Shown here piece after piece: positions 1 to 7,748 of a stretch of 64,000 bases of DNA. The notes below the pieces were generated by a model. It searched no databases, was not told the origin of the DNA, and saw only the letters and a list, made by a program, of their open reading frames with translations. Origin of the DNA: Pseudacidovorax sp. (GTDB lineage Bacteria; Pseudomonadota; Gammaproteobacteria; Burkholderiales; Burkholderiaceae_C); the NCBI RefSeq assembly GCF_017991995.1, contig NZ_JAGOPN010000006.1, positions 62,001-126,000 on the forward strand. Direction: 5' to 3'. A program made the position numbers and the translations under genes. Position 1 is the first letter of the stretch; each line of letters starts with the position of its first letter.

Positions 1-284
1 GCGGTCATCCAGTTGATGGCGCCGGGGCGGATCTCCTGTTCGGTGCCCAGGCTGTCGCGGTGCATCATCGCGCCCTCGAACAGGTAGGTCACCGTCGCCA
101 GGCCGATGTGCGGGTGGGGCCGCACGTCGTGCTGGTCCTCCGGGGTTTCGGTGGCCGGACCGAAATGGTCGAAGAAGACGAAGGGGCCGACCGCGCGCCG
201 TTGCGCGGCCGGCAGCACGCGGCGAACCTGAAAGCCGCCGCCCAGGTCCTTGGCATGCGGATGGAGCGTGAGAAGGTCGGACAT
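1..284 (-). CDS. Pirin family protein (N-terminal part, cut by window edge)
   Basis: The first 94 residues of a pirin-type bicupin run off the left edge. The N-terminal cupin is recognisable from [10 protein letters not shown] (about residues 36-45) and the metal-site stretch [15 protein letters not shown] (about 57-71), whose His pair is typical of pirins. Pirins bind Fe(II); some have quercetinase activity or act as redox-responsive regulators. The role here is not determined. The start is the ATG at 284, in front of the conserved opening [18 protein letters not shown]. It lies upstream of the rest of the pirin/DoxX/flavodoxin group on the same strand; a second, complete pirin lies at 1509-2210. 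Confidence 0.9.
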   Translation of the reverse strand, partial: MSDLLTLHPHAKDLGGGFQVRRVLPAAQRRAVGPFVFFDHFGPATETPEDQHDVRPHPHIGLATVTYLFEGAMMHRDSLGTEQEIRPGAINWMT

Positions 285-327
285 GGCGGCTCTCCGGTTC
301 GGTTGGCGTGGATGGGATGCAGAGGGA

Positions 328-879
328 TCAGGCCAGCAGCTTCAGCGCGCCTTGCAGGCGCTCGCCGAAGGCGCGGGCCGTCTGCAGGTCGCCGGCCGGG
401 ATCTCGGCCGGGCTCGCGTCTGCGGGCGAGGTGGTCATCAGGCCACCGAAGCCACCGACGTAGTTGAGCGAGTCGCGGCTGGATTCCTTCTTGTTGCTCG
501 GCACGATGCCCAGGCCAGCCCACAGGCCGCCGTGCTGCATCGCCAACTGCCAGAAGTACGCGATGGTGGCGAACTTGTCGCCGTTCATGGTGGCGCTGTT
601 GGTGAAGCCGGCGAAGAGCTTGTCCTTCCAGCCCTGGACGAACCAGACCTTGGACGAGGCGTCGGCGAACTTCTTGAACTGCCAGCTGGGGGCGCCCATG
701 TAGGTCGGCGCGCCGAAGACGATCAGCTTGGCCGCAGCCAGCGTTTCCCAGCCGCCTTCGGGCAGGTTGCCATCCGCGTCGATGGCGATCACGGCGGCGT
801 TGGCGCCTTCTGCGACGGCCTGCGCGACGCGCTGGGTGTGGCCGTAGCCGGAGTGGTAGACGATGGCGATGTCGGTCAT
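328..879 (-). CDS. Flavodoxin-family NAD(P)H-dependent oxidoreductase (WrbA-like)
   Basis: This 183-residue protein has a flavodoxin fold. The FMN-phosphate loop is [14 protein letters not shown] near the N-terminus (about residues 5-18), followed by FGAPTYMG (about 55-62) and [12 protein letters not shown] in the middle, typical of WrbA/flavodoxin-like quinone reductases. It probably performs two-electron reduction of quinones or similar compounds in the cytoplasm. It sits 43 bp upstream of the pirin fragment and 69 bp downstream of the DoxX gene, all on the minus strand, so it probably belongs to a small electrophile- or redox-stress operon. Substrate is unknown; assignment to WrbA rather than another flavodoxin reductase is tentative. 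Confidence 0.85.
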   Translation of the reverse strand: MTDIAIVYHSGYGHTQRVAQAVAEGANAAVIAIDADGNLPEGGWETLAAAKLIVFGAPTYMGAPSWQFKKFADASSKVWFVQGWKDKLFAGFTNSATMNGDKFATIAYFWQLAMQHGGLWAGLGIVPSNKKESSRDSLNYVGGFGGLMTTSPADASPAEIPAGDLQTARAFGERLQGALKLLA

Positions 880-948
880 GGGAGTTCCAGGTTCAGAAAA
901 AAAATGGAAAAAGATGGGCCATGGCGCCAGCGCCGCGGCCCGCGGGCA

Positions 949-1371
949 TCACTTCTTGTCGATGCTGAAACGGCCGGGGCCGAAGGCAAAGAAGGCCAGG
1001 AAGCCGCCGGCAATGGCGAAGTTCTTGAAGAAGTTGGTCTTCTGGGCCATCACCATTTCGGGGGGCACATTCCAGAAGGCATGGCCCAGGAAGGCGGTGG
1101 CGACGGTGAACACGGCCAGGATGATGGCCATCAGGCGCGTCTTGAAGCCGACCAGGAAGAGCAGACAGACCAGCAGTTCGACCACCACGGCGATCACCGC
1201 CGCCACCTCGGGCATGGGCACGCCGATCTTGCCGAAATAGCCGACGGTGCCGGCAAAGCCGGTGAGCTTGCTCCAGCCCGCCGGCAGGAACAGCAGCGCG
1301 ATGAGCACGCGGCCGACCAGGGCTGCGGCGTCCTGGGTCGGGGTGGTGTTGGAGGTCTGGGTGATGGCCAT
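949..1371 (-). CDS. DoxX family membrane protein
   Basis: This 140-residue protein has four hydrophobic segments, at about residues 16-36, 55-75, 79-97 and 113-130, the usual DoxX layout. The first helix carries GRVLIALLFLPAGWSKLTGF, in which an Arg and the GWSKL motif match the family. DoxX-like proteins are inner-membrane proteins with links to thiosulfate:quinone oxidation or redox homeostasis in a few species; most members have no assigned reaction. It is flanked on the same strand by the pirin gene upstream and the flavodoxin-like gene downstream. This neighbourhood is recurrent in proteobacteria and is often controlled by an adjacent LysR regulator. Confidence 0.88.
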   Translation of the reverse strand: MAITQTSNTTPTQDAAALVGRVLIALLFLPAGWSKLTGFAGTVGYFGKIGVPMPEVAAVIAVVVELLVCLLFLVGFKTRLMAIILAVFTVATAFLGHAFWNVPPEMVMAQKTNFFKNFAIAGGFLAFFAFGPGRFSIDKK

Positions 1372-1508
1372 GGAAGTAGCTCCTTGCGTTGAAAAAATCG
1401 GTTTGGACAGATTGGAAGCAGTGAAAGATGCCGCCGCATGACGGACGGCACCGCGAAGGGAATCGATGAAGAAACGGCCCGCACAGGGCGGGCCGTCTCA
1501 TTCTGCGA

Positions 1509-2210
1509 TCACGGCGCCAGGTCGAACACCAGCACCTCGGCGTCCTGGCCGCCGGCCAGGCTCAGCTGCGACTCGGCCGCGATCATCGCCGCATCGCCGC
1601 CCTGCAGGCGCTGGCCGTTGACGTCCAGCGCACCGCGGATCAGGTGCACATAAGCCTTGCGGGCCGGGTCGAGCTTCAGCTCGGCCGTCTCATCGCCGTC
1701 GAACAGACCGGCATAGAGCCGCGCGTCGGCATGCATGCTCACGGCGCCGGCTTCGCCTTCGGGCGCCGCCACCAGGGCCAGCTTGCCGCGCTTGTCGGCC
1801 ACGTCGACCTGCTTCTGCTCATAGCCCGGCGGGATGCCGCGCACATTGGGTTCGATCCAGATCTGCAGGAAGTGCGTGGTCTGGTCGGCCTTGTGGTTGA
1901 ACTCGCTGTGCATCACGCCGCGGCCCGCGCTCATGCGCTGGACGTCGCCGGGCGGGATCGATTCGACGTTGCCCATGCTGTCTTTGTGGGCCAGCTCTCC
2001 GTCGAGCACGTAGCTGATGATCTCCATGTCGCGGTGGCCATGGGTGCCGAAGCCGGCGCCGGCGGCCACGCGGTCCTCGTTGATCACCCGCAGGTTGCCC
2101 CAGCCCATGAAGGCGGGGTCGTAGTAGCCGGCGAACGAGAAGCTGTGAAAGGACTTGAGCCAGCCATGGTCGGCATAGCCACGTTCCTGGGACTTGCGGA
2201 TCTGCAGCAT
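1509..2210 (-). CDS. Pirin family protein (YhaK-like)
   Basis: A complete 233-residue pirin. Cupin metal ligands are visible in GFGTHGHRDMEIISYVLDGE (about residues 51-70) and later in GVMHSEFNHKADQ (about 96-108). The C-terminal half has the degenerate second cupin (HLIRGALDVNG...LQGGDAAMI). I chose the ATG at 2210 because AAGGAG lies about 8 nt upstream and the protein then opens MLQIRKSQERGYADHGWLKS, the usual pirin start; the open frame continues to 2357 but the extra residues look non-coding. It reads away from the LysR gene at 2381, with a 170-bp divergent gap. The length fits short YhaK-type pirins. Function is probably redox-related but unproven. Confidence 0.92.
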   Translation of the reverse strand: MLQIRKSQERGYADHGWLKSFHSFSFAGYYDPAFMGWGNLRVINEDRVAAGAGFGTHGHRDMEIISYVLDGELAHKDSMGNVESIPPGDVQRMSAGRGVMHSEFNHKADQTTHFLQIWIEPNVRGIPPGYEQKQVDVADKRGKLALVAAPEGEAGAVSMHADARLYAGLFDGDETAELKLDPARKAYVHLIRGALDVNGQRLQGGDAAMIAAESQLSLAGGQDAEVLVFDLAP

Positions 2211-2352
2211 GATGTTGAACTCCTTCGAATGGGGCTGGCGGTGGCGCCTGCTGCGCCGGCCTTCCCCGGTAGGCGGCACCGAACTGCGCCGCGATGGGAT
2301 GAACTTTAGGCCGGCGGACCCGGCTTGAAACCGCAGTGCATTGAAGACGTCG

Positions 2353-2367
2353 TTCAAATTTTTTGAA
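2353..2367. promoter_or_regulatory. Inverted repeat, candidate LysR box
   Basis: TTCAAA, three T, TTTGAA form a perfect 6-bp inverted repeat just upstream of the LysR start, in the divergent gap towards the pirin gene. Its inner part fits the T-N11-A rule for LysR-type sites. I infer a site for the neighbouring regulator; no binding evidence exists in the sequence alone. Confidence 0.45.
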
Positions 2368-2380
2368 TGACAATCCGGCC

Positions 2381-3334
2381 ATGCCCACCGCCCGCGAAGT
2401 CCTCACGCCCGACGCCCTGGCCATGCTGCAGACCGTGGTCGACCGCGGCAGCTTCGCCGCCGCCGCCCGCAGCCTGGGGCTGGTGCCCTCGGCCCTCACC
2501 TACCGTGTGCGGCAGATCGAGGACGCGCTGGACGTGCTGCTGTTCGACCGCAGCGCCCGCCAGGCCAAACTGACCGAGGCGGGCCGCGAACTGCTGCGCG
2601 ATGCGGTGCGGCTGTTGGGCGAGATCGACGCGGTGGCGAACCGCGTGCGCCGCATCGCCACGGGCTGGGAACCTCAGCTGACCATCGCCATCGACAGCGT
2701 GATCGCCCGCGACCCGCTCTACGACCTGGTGGGCGCCTTCTATGCCCTGGCGCCACCCACGCGGCTGAAGCTGCGCGACGAGACCCTGCTGGGCACCATC
2801 GAGGCGCTGACCAGCGGTCAGGCCGACCTGGCCATCGGCTCGGTGCTCGACGCGGACGGGCTGGGCTTCACCGGCACCGGCATCCGCAGCTGTGTGCTGG
2901 GTCAGCTGTCCTTCGTCTATGCCGTGGCACCGAACCATCCGCTCACGCGCACCAGCTTGCCCGTCACCGAGGCCATGATGCGCCAGCACCGCGCCGTCGC
3001 CGCCGCCGATTCGGCGCGGCTGTCGCAAGGCATGAACGTCAACCTGCTGGCCGGGCAGGACGTGCTCACCGTGCCCACCATGCAGGCCAAGCTGCATGCC
3101 CAGCTGCACGGGCTGGGTGCCGGCTTCCTGCCCGAGCCGATGGCCCGGCCCTATGTGGAGGCCGGCCACCTGGTTGCGCTCCCCACCGAACGCGCCGCCC
3201 CCACCACCAACATGCATGCCGCATGGCGCGTGCGCAGCGCCGCCCAGCCAGGCCTGGCGCTGCAGTGGTGGCTGTCGCAGTTCGAGCATACGGGCACGCG
3301 CGAGGCCCTGCTGACGCAGCACCGCGGCCGCTGA
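2381..3334 (+). CDS. LysR family transcriptional regulator
   Basis: This 317-residue protein has an N-terminal winged helix-turn-helix (about residues 8-66: VVDRGSFAAAARSLGLVPSALTYRVRQIEDALDVLLFDR) and a type 2 periplasmic-binding-like effector domain (about 90-300). The length is normal for LysR regulators. ATG 2381 is preferred; an in-frame TTG at 2363 would add six residues, but neither start has a strong ribosome site. It is divergent from the pirin-DoxX-flavodoxin group, the classical arrangement in which a LysR protein controls its neighbour and itself. The effector is unknown; an electrophile or quinone is a guess from the target genes. Confidence 0.93.
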   Translation: MPTAREVLTPDALAMLQTVVDRGSFAAAARSLGLVPSALTYRVRQIEDALDVLLFDRSARQAKLTEAGRELLRDAVRLLGEIDAVANRVRRIATGWEPQLTIAIDSVIARDPLYDLVGAFYALAPPTRLKLRDETLLGTIEALTSGQADLAIGSVLDADGLGFTGTGIRSCVLGQLSFVYAVAPNHPLTRTSLPVTEAMMRQHRAVAAADSARLSQGMNVNLLAGQDVLTVPTMQAKLHAQLHGLGAGFLPEPMARPYVEAGHLVALPTERAAPTTNMHAAWRVRSAAQPGLALQWWLSQFEHTGTREALLTQHRGR

Positions 3335-3465
3335 AGGCGAGGCCACTGGCCGGCGGCCCGACCGTACCGGGGACAAACCCGGTCGCCCTGCGTTGGCGCA
3401 GCATGGTGCGTCATCGGTGCGGTTAGAGTCGCACGACCATCCCGCTGCCCGCAACACCTGCCGCC

Positions 3466-4524
3466 ATGCCCCTCACCGACGCCGACCGCCCCGATTTCCA
3501 ACCCCGCCGAATCGCCATCGTGGGCGCAGGCATCGCCGGCCTCGCGGCGGCGCGCACGCTGGCGCAAGCCGGCCTGGAGGTGGCGGTGTTCGAGCAGGCG
3601 TCCACGCCCGGCGGACGGCTGGCCAGCCTGGACAGCCGCACCGGCAGCTTCGACACCGGCGCCCAGTACTTCACCGTCCGTGACGAGCGCTTCCGCCGGG
3701 CCCTGGACGCCACCGCCGCGCCCTGCCGCCGCTGGAGCGCCAACGCCGTGCGCGTGCTCGATGCCCTGGGCCGGGTGGTCGAAGCCTCGCTGCCGGGCCT
3801 GGAACCGCACTGGGTCGGCCTGCCCCGCATGGACGGCCTGGCCGCCCACTGGGCGGCGCCGCTGGGCCATGCCCTGCACCTGGGCACCACCGTCTCGTGC
3901 CTGGAGGCCGACACGCTGCAGCCCGGCCGCTGGCAGCTGCGCACACAGGGCGACGGCGACGACCACGCCGTGCATGCCGGCTTCGATGCCGTGCTGCTGA
4001 CCGTGCCGGCCGGCGCGGCGCGCAGCCTGTTGCAGCCCGTGGCCCCTGCCCTGGCCGCGCCGCTGGCACCGGTGCGCATCGCGCCCTGCTGGTCGCTGCA
4101 CATCGCCTTCGCGCAGGCCAGCCAGCCCGGCCTGCCCCACCTGGGACCGCAGTGGAACTGCGCCCGCTCCACCCACCACCGCGTGGCCTGGCTGGCGCGC
4201 GAATCGTCCAAGCCCGGCCGCGGCAGCATCGAACGCTGGACGGTCCAGGCCAGCGCCCCATGGTCGGCCGAGCACATCGGCGACGACGCGGCCCGCGTGC
4301 AGGCCAAGCTGCTTCGGGCCTTTGCCGAGATCACCGGCATCCGCGTGGAGCCCTCCTTCGCCCACGCCCGCTTGTGGACCGAAGCCAAGACCGAGACGCC
4401 GCTCGGCCGCAGCCATCTCTGGAACGCCGCCTCGGGCATCGGCATCGCGGGCGACTGGTGCCTGGGCCACCGGGTCGAGGACGCCTTCGTCTCGGGGCTG
4501 GAACTGGCGCTGGCCATCCTCTGA
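3466..4524 (+). CDS. FAD-dependent oxidoreductase (renalase/amine-oxidase-like)
   Basis: This 352-residue flavoprotein begins with a Rossmann dinucleotide site [20 protein letters not shown] (about residues 14-33) followed by [14 protein letters not shown], the second FAD-contacting strand with the GGR signature of amine-oxidase/renalase-type enzymes. DTGAQYFTV follows, also conserved in that family. Near the C-terminus [21 protein letters not shown] is the usual FAD-binding end motif. Bacterial renalase-like proteins re-oxidise aberrant dihydronicotinamides in some species, but that activity cannot be claimed here. It ends 5 bp before gluQ and is probably co-transcribed with gluQ and trmB. 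Confidence 0.85.
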   Translation: MPLTDADRPDFQPRRIAIVGAGIAGLAAARTLAQAGLEVAVFEQASTPGGRLASLDSRTGSFDTGAQYFTVRDERFRRALDATAAPCRRWSANAVRVLDALGRVVEASLPGLEPHWVGLPRMDGLAAHWAAPLGHALHLGTTVSCLEADTLQPGRWQLRTQGDGDDHAVHAGFDAVLLTVPAGAARSLLQPVAPALAAPLAPVRIAPCWSLHIAFAQASQPGLPHLGPQWNCARSTHHRVAWLARESSKPGRGSIERWTVQASAPWSAEHIGDDAARVQAKLLRAFAEITGIRVEPSFAHARLWTEAKTETPLGRSHLWNAASGIGIAGDWCLGHRVEDAFVSGLELALAIL

Positions 4525-4529
4525 GGTCC

Positions 4530-5432
4530 GTGCCCGGCTACATCGGCCGCTTCGCGCCCTCGCCCACCGGCCCCCTGCATGCGGGCTCGCTCGTGGCGGC
4601 GCTGGCCAGCTGGCTGGATGCACGCGCAGCCGGCGGCTGCTGGCTGGTGCGCATCGAGGACGCCGACACCGAACGCTGCCTGCCCGGCATGGGCGAGCAC
4701 ATCCTGCAGCAGCTGGCCGCCTGCGGCCTGGTGCCGGACGAGGCGCCGGTCTGGCAGACGGCGCGCGTCGGTCGTTATCAGGCCGCACTGGAGCGGCTGA
4801 TCGGTGCCGGCCTGGCCTATCCCTGCGGCTGCACGCGCCGCGAGATCGACGCGGTGCTGGCCGCACAGGGCATCGGCCACGACCGCCATGGCGAGCGCGT
4901 CTATCCCGGCACCTGCCGCCACGGCCTGAACGGCAAGGCGCCTCGGGCCTGGCGCTTCGCCACCTGGCGCATGCTGGCGTCGACCGTCGACTGGACCGAT
5001 CGACGTCTGGGCGCGCAGCAGCAGGATGTGCTGCGCGAGGTCGGCGACTTCGTGCTGCGCCGCGCCGACGGACCCTGGGCCTACCAGCTCGCCGTGGTGG
5101 TGGACGATGCCGAGCAGGGCGTCACCGACGTCGTCCGCGGCGCAGACCTGACCGACAACACGCCACGCCAGATCCTGCTGCAGCGCGCCCTTGGCCTGCC
5201 GACGCCGCGCTACCTGCACACCCCGCTGGTGCTGGGTGCCAATGGCGAAAAGCTGTCCAAGCAGAACGGCGCCGCGGCCATCGATACCGGCACGGCCACC
5301 GCGGCGCGGTTGGCACTGGACGCCGCCGCGCAGGCCCTGGGGCTCCCCGCTGCACCATTGCGAGATGGTGTCCGACAGGCCCTGGAGGGCTGGGTCGCAC
5401 CCTGGGCCGCTCTCTACAATCCCGCTCCGTGA
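4530..5432 (+). CDS. gluQ: Glutamyl-queuosine tRNA(Asp) synthetase
   Basis: This 300-residue glutamyl-tRNA-synthetase paralogue lacks the anticodon-binding domain. It activates glutamate and attaches it to queuosine at position 34 of tRNA(Asp). The class I signatures are visible: [13 protein letters not shown] at residues 8-20 (HIGH-equivalent) and KLSKQ at 241-245 (KMSKS-equivalent). A CGC...Y-x3-C zinc-type set appears around [10 protein letters not shown] and YPGTCRHG. The start is GTG 4530, which directly precedes the conserved [13 protein letters not shown]; no ATG fits. It sits 5 bp after the FAD gene, and its stop overlaps the GTG of trmB by 4 bp, so the two tRNA-modification genes are translationally coupled. 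Confidence 0.95.
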   Translation: MPGYIGRFAPSPTGPLHAGSLVAALASWLDARAAGGCWLVRIEDADTERCLPGMGEHILQQLAACGLVPDEAPVWQTARVGRYQAALERLIGAGLAYPCGCTRREIDAVLAAQGIGHDRHGERVYPGTCRHGLNGKAPRAWRFATWRMLASTVDWTDRRLGAQQQDVLREVGDFVLRRADGPWAYQLAVVVDDAEQGVTDVVRGADLTDNTPRQILLQRALGLPTPRYLHTPLVLGANGEKLSKQNGAAAIDTGTATAARLALDAAAQALGLPAAPLRDGVRQALEGWVAPWAALYNPAP

Positions 5433-6169
5433 CCGCCGACGAAACGAACGACTCCGCCGCTGCCCCGCCTGAAGCCGGCGACACCGAACATCCCCACCGC
5501 CGCATCCGCAGCTTCGTGCGGCGCGCCGGCCGCACCACCGATGCGCAGGCCCGTGCCTATGCGGACTTCGGCCCGCAGTACCTGATTCCCTACCGCCCCG
5601 CGACGCTCGATTTCGTACAGGTCTTCGGTCGCGCGGCACCCACCGTGCTGGAGATCGGATTCGGCATGGGCGAAGCCACCGCGCACATCGCCCGCGTGCG
5701 TCCGGAGGACAACTTCCTCTGCTGCGAGGTGCACGAGCCCGGCGTGGGCGCGCTGCTCAAGCGCGCCGGGGAGCAGGGCCTGGCCAACATCCGCATCGTG
5801 GCGCACGATGCCGTGGAGGTGTTGCAGCACATGATTCCGCCCGGCAGCCTGGCCGGGGTGCACGTGTTCTTTCCCGATCCCTGGCACAAGAAGCGGCACC
5901 ACAAGCGCCGGCTGATCCAGCCCGGCTTCGTGCACCAACTGGCCGAGCACCTGGCCCCCGGCGGCTACCTGCATTGCGCCACCGACTGGCAGCCCTATGC
6001 CGAGCAGATGGTCGAGGTGCTGGCAGGCGAGCCGCTATTGGCCAATACAGCCGCACCCGATGCGGGTGGTTTCGCGTCCAAGCCGGAGTACCGGCCGCTG
6101 ACCAAGTTCGAGAACCGGGGCATCAAGCTCGGCCACGGCGTGTGGGACGTCGTCTTCACCAGGCGCTGA
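5429..6169 (+). CDS. trmB: tRNA (guanine-N7-)-methyltransferase
   Basis: This 246-residue SAM enzyme makes m7G46 in tRNA. It shows the SAM motif [16 protein letters not shown] (about residues 75-90), the substrate motif [17 protein letters not shown] (about 147-163) and the C-terminal [16 protein letters not shown], all diagnostic of TrmB. The start is the GTG at 5429, whose GTGA overlaps the gluQ stop; no in-frame ATG precedes the conserved [10 protein letters not shown] stretch. The first 30 residues are a low-complexity Ala/Pro/Glu tail. It is the last gene of the FAD-gluQ-trmB unit. Confidence 0.96.
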   Translation: MTADETNDSAAAPPEAGDTEHPHRRIRSFVRRAGRTTDAQARAYADFGPQYLIPYRPATLDFVQVFGRAAPTVLEIGFGMGEATAHIARVRPEDNFLCCEVHEPGVGALLKRAGEQGLANIRIVAHDAVEVLQHMIPPGSLAGVHVFFPDPWHKKRHHKRRLIQPGFVHQLAEHLAPGGYLHCATDWQPYAEQMVEVLAGEPLLANTAAPDAGGFASKPEYRPLTKFENRGIKLGHGVWDVVFTRR

Positions 6170-6262
6170 CCGCATTCGCCGCTCCTGTCGTCTGCCGGAC
6201 AGACGGCGCCCGCTGCGCCGGCCTACAGTGCCGTCTCCCCCACGACAACGACGGAGACGACC

Positions 6263-6850
6263 ATGGCCCACAGGGCGACTTTCGTGCGCATGCAGGACAG
6301 CACGCGCGAGGACTGGCAGGCCATCAGTGGCGAGTTCATGCACTTCGCCAGCGGGCTGCCCGAGCGCGTGATGGCGCACCTGAAGCTGCTCGAAGGCGAC
6401 TACGGCGGCTTTCCGGTGGACCGCTACACCCACAGCCTGCAGACCGCCACCCGCGCCCTGCGTGACGGTCGGGACGAGGAATACGTGGTCTGCGCCCTGC
6501 TGCACGACATCGGCGATACGCTGGGCGCCTTCAACCATCCGGACATCGCCGCCGCCATCCTCCAGCCCTTCGTCAGCGAGGAGAACCACTGGATGGTCAA
6601 GCACCACGGCATCTTCCAGGGCCACTATTTCTTCCACCACATCGGGCTGGACCGCGACCTGCGCGAGCAGTTCCGCACGCATCCGCACTTCGACCGCACG
6701 GCCGAGTTCTGCGAGCTCTACGACAACCCGGCCTTCGACCCCAAGGGCGAGACGTTGCCCATTGCCGAGTTCGAACCCATGCTGCGCCGCCTGATGGCCC
6801 AGCCGCGCCAGAGCATCTACAAGAAGGCCCTGGCCACAGAAGCGGCTTGA
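6263..6850 (+). CDS. HD-domain protein, possibly a diiron oxygenase-type (PhnZ/MIOX-like)
   Basis: This 195-residue cytoplasmic protein has an HD metal site: YTHSLQTATRA (about residues 55-65), ALLHDIGD (about 77-84), a His-rich stretch KHHGIFQGHYFFHH (about 113-126) and a distal Asp in ELYDNPAFDPKGE (about 154-166). This His/HD/His/Asp order with extra His and Tyr resembles the mixed-valent diiron HD oxygenases PhnZ and myo-inositol oxygenase more than ordinary phosphohydrolases. It is followed 76 bp later by a class II aldolase gene, so a role in small-molecule catabolism is possible. A plain HD phosphohydrolase cannot be excluded. Confidence 0.75.
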   Translation: MAHRATFVRMQDSTREDWQAISGEFMHFASGLPERVMAHLKLLEGDYGGFPVDRYTHSLQTATRALRDGRDEEYVVCALLHDIGDTLGAFNHPDIAAAILQPFVSEENHWMVKHHGIFQGHYFFHHIGLDRDLREQFRTHPHFDRTAEFCELYDNPAFDPKGETLPIAEFEPMLRRLMAQPRQSIYKKALATEAA

Positions 6851-6926
6851 GTGGGCACGCTGCCGCCGTTGCCCATCCCCGCGACCATCCGAACCTGCCG
6901 CCCGCGCGGCGCACAAGGAGACACCC

Positions 6927-7700
6927 ATGAACGCCACCTCCCAAGCCGAACTCAGCGAAGTCCGCCGCCTCGTCTCCGACGAGGAATGGCAGCTGCGCGT
7001 GGACCTCGCCGCCTGCTACCGCCTCGTGGCGCTGTACGGCTGGAGCGACCTGGTCTTCACCCACATCAGCGCCCGCATCCCGGGGCCGGACCATCACTTC
7101 CTCATCAACCCCTACGGGATGATGTTCGACGAGATCACGGCTTCCAGCCTGGTCAAGGTGGACATGGACTGCAACAAGCTGATCGACTCGCCGTACCCGG
7201 TCAACCCGGCCGGCTTCGTGATCCACAGCTGCATCCACGCCGCCCGCGACGACGTGCAGTGTGTGCTGCACACCCACAGCCGTGCCGGCGTGGCCGTCAG
7301 CGCCCAGAAATGCGGCGTGCTGCCCATCAGCCAGCAGAGCACCTTCGTGCTGGCCTCGCTGGCGCATCACGACTACGAAGGCGTGGCCGTGCGCGACGAC
7401 GAGAAGCCGCGCCTGCAGCAGGACCTCGGCCGCAACAACTACATGCTGCTGCGCAACCACGGTCTGCTGACCGTGGGCAAGACGGTGGCCGACGCCTTCC
7501 TGCACATGTACACGTTCGAGAACGCCTGCCGTATCCAGATCGACGCCCAGGCCGGCGGCGAGCTGGTCCATGTCAACCCGCAGATCATGGACGGCATCAG
7601 CCAGGTGATGAAGAAGGTCACCACCGGCCAGGGCGCCAACATCGCCTGGCCGGCGCTGCTGCGCAAACTGGACCGCGAGAGCCCGGGCTACAAGGACTGA
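6927..7700 (+). CDS. Class II aldolase/adducin family protein
   Basis: This 257-residue protein is of the fuculose-aldolase/adducin fold. The divalent-metal ligands are visible as HTHSRAG (about residues 114-120) and the third His in LLRNHGLLTVG (about 174-184); the early VFTHISARIPG (about 44-54) forms the phosphate/substrate loop. Family members cleave or epimerise phosphorylated sugars, but many, including this 250-residue subgroup, are unassigned. AAGGAGA lies about 7 nt upstream of the ATG. It follows the HD protein on the same strand and is followed by a small GC-rich hairpin. Substrate unknown. Confidence 0.88.
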   Translation: MNATSQAELSEVRRLVSDEEWQLRVDLAACYRLVALYGWSDLVFTHISARIPGPDHHFLINPYGMMFDEITASSLVKVDMDCNKLIDSPYPVNPAGFVIHSCIHAARDDVQCVLHTHSRAGVAVSAQKCGVLPISQQSTFVLASLAHHDYEGVAVRDDEKPRLQQDLGRNNYMLLRNHGLLTVGKTVADAFLHMYTFENACRIQIDAQAGGELVHVNPQIMDGISQVMKKVTTGQGANIAWPALLRKLDRESPGYKD

Positions 7701-7701
7701 G

Positions 7702-7718
7702 CCCGGCCTTGGGCCGGG
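7702..7718 (+). terminator. Short hairpin after the aldolase gene (weak terminator candidate)
   Basis: CCCGGCC and GGCCGGG pair across a 3-nt loop immediately after the aldolase stop codon, followed by GACTTTTG. The T tract is short, so termination would be weak or incomplete. Confidence 0.4.
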
Positions 7719-7748
7719 GACTTTTGACCTTTGTTGACAATTGGCGGC

